A DNA stretch of 64,000 bases from Yersinia vastinensis (GTDB taxonomy: Bacteria > Pseudomonadota > Gammaproteobacteria > Enterobacterales > Enterobacteriaceae): NCBI RefSeq assembly GCF_902726565.1, contig NZ_CACVAF010000005.1, forward strand, positions 248,001-312,000. The letters run 5' to 3'. The position numbers were made by a program, and so were the translations under genes. Every line of letters begins with the position of its first letter. The stretch's first letter is position 1. Shown here piece by piece: positions 57,929-64,000 of this stretch. Under the pieces are notes generated by a model that was not told where the DNA came from, ran no database searches, and was given only the letters and a program-made list of their open reading frames with translations.

Positions 57929-58888
57929 ATGAATACGCTATTCGATGCCATCAAAGAGGCCCACCAAGTATTGCGCCCACAAGTGAGAGTGACACCACTG
58001 GAGTACAGCCCACTGCTGTCTTTGCACAGTGGTTGTGAAATCTATCTCAAATGTGAGCATCTGCAACACACCGGTTCTTTTAAATTTCGCGGGGCCAGTA
58101 ACAAACTGCGTTTACTTACTGACGAGCAGCGCCAACAGGGAGTAATCACTGCTTCTACCGGTAATCATGGTCAGGCGATGGCTCTGGCGGGTAAACTGGC
58201 GGGAGTGAAATCCACAATTTATGCGCCCGAGCAAGCCGCAGCTATCAAGTTAGAGGCTATCCGCGCCTTAGGGGGTCATATTGAACTGATTCCTGGAGAT
58301 GCATTAAATGCAGAACTGGCGGCGGGTGCTGCCGCGCAACAGCAAGATAAAGTCTATATTTCCCCTTATAACGATAAGCAGGTCATTGCTGGACAAGGCA
58401 CTTGTGGTATGGAGATGGTTGAGCAACAACCTGATCTTGATGCTGTTTTTGTGGCGGTGGGCGGCGGTGGCCTAATTTCCGGTATTGCGACGGTATTAAA
58501 GAAACTCTCTGATAAAACGCAGGTGATAGGTTGCTGGCCAGCCAATGCAACCAGCATGTATACCTGCCTGGAAAGAGGTCAAATTCAGGATGTTGCCGAG
58601 CAAGAGACACTGTCCGATGGCACTGCGGGCGGGGTCGAGCCGGGTGCTATCACCTTTGCGCTGTGCCAACAGCTAATTGACCAAAAAGTGCTGGTGAGCG
58701 AGCAGGAAATTAAAGAAGCCATGCGTTTAATTGCCCGCACTGACCGCTGGATGATCGAAGGGGCCGCAGGTGTCGCTTTAGCCGCCGCGCTAAAACTGGC
58801 ACCACAGTGGCAAGGTAAAAAAGTCGCGGTAGTGCTATGCGGGAAAAATATCGTACTGGAAAAATATCTGGGGGCCGTCAGCGAATGA
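57929..58888 (+). CDS. Threonine dehydratase-like PLP enzyme (EutB/BhcB-like)
   Basis: A 319-residue fold-type II PLP enzyme. The PLP Lys is Lys52 in HTGSFKFRGASNK, STGNHGQAMALAG holds the substrate loop, and VGGGGLISGIATVL binds the phosphate. It lacks a C-terminal ACT domain, so it resembles catabolic serine/threonine dehydratases and the hydroxyaspartate dehydratase type rather than biosynthetic IlvA. It overlaps the OCD-family gene in an ATGA junction. Pairing with an OCD enzyme is seen in hydroxyectoine (EutB-EutC) and beta-hydroxyaspartate (BhcB-BhcD) pathways; the substrate here is inference. Confidence 0.85.
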   Translation: MNTLFDAIKEAHQVLRPQVRVTPLEYSPLLSLHSGCEIYLKCEHLQHTGSFKFRGASNKLRLLTDEQRQQGVITASTGNHGQAMALAGKLAGVKSTIYAPEQAAAIKLEAIRALGGHIELIPGDALNAELAAGAAAQQQDKVYISPYNDKQVIAGQGTCGMEMVEQQPDLDAVFVAVGGGGLISGIATVLKKLSDKTQVIGCWPANATSMYTCLERGQIQDVAEQETLSDGTAGGVEPGAITFALCQQLIDQKVLVSEQEIKEAMRLIARTDRWMIEGAAGVALAAALKLAPQWQGKKVAVVLCGKNIVLEKYLGAVSE

Positions 58889-59820
58889 TTATCCTGAGTA
58901 AACAGCAAATTCTCGACAAGTTCGACGCTGATGCCATCACCTTGCTGCTCAAAGACGGTTTTATTGCTTTCAGCCAAAAGCAGGTACAAATGCCCCCAGT
59001 ACAACATTTACTGTTTGAGCAAGCCAATGGTGATTGCTGTATTAAAAGTGGCTATTTACAGGGTGACAAGCTGTTTGTGGTAAAGGTCTCAAGCGGTTTT
59101 TATCATAACCCCGCTCAGGGTCTTGCCAGTAATCAGGGAGTGATGATGGCATTTTCTGCACAAACGGGCGAGCCACAAGCCCTGCTATTGGATGAAGGCT
59201 GGCTAACCGCGCTACGTACCGCGCTCGCCGGGCGTATTGCTGCCGAACTTTGTGCGCCACGAAATATTCGTGCTATCGGCATCGTTGGTACAGGTATGCA
59301 GGCACGCCTGCATCTGATGTACCTGAAAAGTGTCATTTCATGTCGCCAGCTATGGGTCTGGGGGCGCAGTGAAACGGCATTAGAGGAATATCGGCAATAT
59401 GCTCAAGCGGAAGGTTTTGACGTTAATACCACACAAAATGCCGCAGAGTTAGCCCGTCACTGCCAATTGATCGTCACCACCACACCAAGCCGGGAAGCCA
59501 TTTTGCATGCCGTGGATATTCAGCCCGGCACTCACATTACCGCTGTCGGAGCCGATGGCGCAGGCAAGCATGAGTTAGCGCCTGATTTAGTCGCAAAAGC
59601 CGATAAAATATTGGTGGACTCATGGGAGCAATGCACTGAATTTGGTGAAATTTCTCAAGCATTCCAGCGAGGAATGTTAGCCCATCATTCCTTGACTGAA
59701 ATTGGGGTGGCTTTAGCGCAAAACGGGCCTTTTAGAAATAACGATCAGCAGATTACCTTGGCTGATTTAACCGGTTTGGGCATTCAAGATGTGCAAATTG
59801 TGAAAGGCATTTTAGAATAA
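58885..59820 (+). CDS. Ornithine cyclodeaminase/mu-crystallin family reductase
   Basis: A 311-residue NAD(P)-dependent enzyme. I start at ATG 58885, which overlaps the dehydratase stop (ATGA). The Rossmann motif is AIGIVGTGMQARLHLMYLKS, and LDEGWLTALRTALAGRIAAE is a family hallmark. Members include ornithine cyclodeaminase, imine (pyrroline/piperideine carboxylate) reductases and iminosuccinate reductase BhcD. With the neighbouring dehydratase, an imine produced by dehydration could be reduced to an amino acid. The true substrate is unknown. Confidence 0.85.
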   Translation: MIILSKQQILDKFDADAITLLLKDGFIAFSQKQVQMPPVQHLLFEQANGDCCIKSGYLQGDKLFVVKVSSGFYHNPAQGLASNQGVMMAFSAQTGEPQALLLDEGWLTALRTALAGRIAAELCAPRNIRAIGIVGTGMQARLHLMYLKSVISCRQLWVWGRSETALEEYRQYAQAEGFDVNTTQNAAELARHCQLIVTTTPSREAILHAVDIQPGTHITAVGADGAGKHELAPDLVAKADKILVDSWEQCTEFGEISQAFQRGMLAHHSLTEIGVALAQNGPFRNNDQQITLADLTGLGIQDVQIVKGILE

Positions 59821-59852
59821 TCTCGCCACCTGATTTAGGCTGATATCCTCAC

Positions 59853-59889
59853 TGTTGAGGCCGATAAACAGCATTTATCGGCCTCAACA
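59853..59889. terminator. Strong hairpin between convergent OCD-family gene and yidA
   Basis: A perfect 16-bp inverted repeat (TGTTGAGGCCGATAAA and its complement) with a 5-base loop CAGCA fills the 72-base gap. It has no T-run on either strand but is the strongest stem in the window; a bidirectional transcription barrier is likely. Confidence 0.7.
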
Positions 59890-59892
59890 AAA

Positions 59893-60702
59893 TTAAATGA
59901 CAAACTTCTCAATAGCCATCGCCACACCATCTTCGCTGTTGGTTCCGGTCACAAACTGCGCGATTTCTTTCAGTTCAGGAATGGCATTTCCCATCGCCAC
60001 ACCCACACCAGCATAATTAACCATGGCGATATCATTGCCCTGATCACCCAGAGCCATGACATTCTCTTGCGCGATGCCCAAATGCTCTGCCAGCATTTTT
60101 ACCCCCGTTCCCTTATCAACCCGCTTACTCAAAATCTCTAGGTAAAAAGGCGCACTCTTCATGATGGTGAAGCGCTCAAAAGCCTCGGCAGGCATCATCT
60201 CTAATGCATGATCCAGTTTTTCAGGCTCATCAATCATCATCACTTTTGGGAAGCGCAGTGTTGGGTCCATCTCTTCTACCGCGCGGTACTTCAATGGAAT
60301 ACCGGTCAACATCACTTCGTGCAGAGTATATTTACTGATATCTTTGTTTGCGGTGTATAAGGTATCAAAATCAAAAGCTTGGAAACTCACCCCCATTTTA
60401 CGTGATAAAGCCTCAAAATAGAGATAGTCTTCAAAACTGATCGTTTCCTGCAAAATACATTCACCGGTCGCTGCTTTTTGTACCAAAGCCCCGTTATTGC
60501 TGATGCAATAATCACCGCTACCTTCCATATTCAACTCACGCAGATAACGTTGAACCCCGATATAAGGGCGTCCCGTCGCCAGTACCACGCAAACACCTTT
60601 CTCACGAGCAGCGGCAATCGCCTGTTTTACCCGTGGGGTCACTTCATGCTGTGGATTAAGCAACGTGCCATCCATATCAATAGCGATCAGTTCAATAGCC
60701 AT
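59893..60702 (-). CDS. yidA: Cof-type HAD sugar phosphatase YidA
   Basis: A 269-residue HAD phosphatase. Motif I is IDMDGTLLNP, the Thr/Ser motif is VLATGRP, and the terminal motif is ALGDQGNDIAMV. Cap type IIB is inferred from the family. It hydrolyses sugar phosphates such as alpha-glucose 1-phosphate and erythrose 4-phosphate. It lies downstream of gyrB in the same direction, as in E. coli (where yidB intervenes). Confidence 0.95.
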   Translation of the reverse strand: MAIELIAIDMDGTLLNPQHEVTPRVKQAIAAAREKGVCVVLATGRPYIGVQRYLRELNMEGSGDYCISNNGALVQKAATGECILQETISFEDYLYFEALSRKMGVSFQAFDFDTLYTANKDISKYTLHEVMLTGIPLKYRAVEEMDPTLRFPKVMMIDEPEKLDHALEMMPAEAFERFTIMKSAPFYLEILSKRVDKGTGVKMLAEHLGIAQENVMALGDQGNDIAMVNYAGVGVAMGNAIPELKEIAQFVTGTNSEDGVAMAIEKFVI

Positions 60703-60826
60703 AAGGCCCTCATTTATATTTAACTCATAACCGATGCTAACGCGATATTGCGATCAGATTCTAATGAGTCCGTGCGCCGCATCAGTACCACAGAGAAAGG
60801 AATTCCGAATTGCGTCCTATCCACGC

Positions 60827-60859
60827 AAAAAAAACCCAGAGACAGCTTCCTGCTCCGGG
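60827..60859 (-). terminator. Rho-independent terminator of gyrB
   Basis: On the minus strand CCCGGAG pairs with CTCTGGG (one mismatch) and is followed by eight T, 31 bases after the gyrB stop. Confidence 0.8.
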
Positions 60860-60890
60860 CTTTCTATCAGACAATAATCAATCTGATCAA

Positions 60891-64000
<3,110 letters not shown>

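Overview
The window is chromosomal DNA of an enterobacterium, most likely a Yersinia of the enterocolitica group. Protein sequences and gene order (recF-gyrB-yidA, ibpA-ibpB-yidE, glyQ-glyS, mtlADR, sodA, fdoGHI-fdhE with fdhD, selA-selB) match the Enterobacterales core, with the junctions and a palindromic intergenic repeat that I associate with Yersinia. The species cannot be fixed from sequence alone. Both ends cut genes: an isochorismatase-family protein on the left and recF on the right.

Layout. (1) 1-4.3 kb: isochorismatase-like/GlxA-like pair, wecH and mdfA. (2) 4.5-23.2 kb: a selenoprotein block, all on the minus strand (fdoG with an in-frame UGA and SECIS hairpin, fdoH, fdoI, fdhE, then selA-selB). 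It is split by an AT-rich plus-strand polysaccharide locus at 8.3-17.5 kb: ABC exporter, methyltransferase-TPR protein, triple GT4 glycosyltransferase, UDP-glucuronate epimerase and ugd. fdhD follows divergently. (3) 24.4-31 kb: sodA with a Fur box, a chemoreceptor with a sigma-28 promoter, yiiM, yibL, and a MocR/LysE pair. (4) 31-39 kb: mtlADR with four CRP boxes, yiaF, glyS-glyQ. (5) 39.4-40.4 kb: tag-yiaC. (6) 40.6-44.9 kb: an AT-rich pair of large exported paralogues. (7) 45-52 kb: SufR-like regulator with an MFS pump, ghrB, malS, avtA. (8) 52-64 kb: yidE, ibpAB with RNA thermometers, yidQ, yidR, a regulator/dehydratase/OCD-family reductase group, yidA, gyrB and recF.

How genes work together. 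selA and selB make selenocysteine incorporation possible, fdoG needs it, and fdhE and fdhD mature the formate dehydrogenase. The polysaccharide locus supplies UDP-GlcA and probably UDP-GalA, has one multi-site glycosyltransferase and a two-gene exporter, so it looks like a compact ABC-dependent capsule or O-polysaccharide locus.

The most striking find is the tandem pair at 40.6-44.9 kb. Each protein has a signal peptide, a furin-type R-x-K-R motif directly followed by a Gly/Ala-rich hydrophobic stretch, a second conserved R-x-P-R, a C-terminal region resembling a GNAT acetyltransferase end, and a chain that ends exactly in an ER-retrieval tetrapeptide (HDEL in one, KDEL in the other). I read them as candidate exported toxins that act in eukaryotic cells. 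This is inference from motifs; no function is proven by the sequence.
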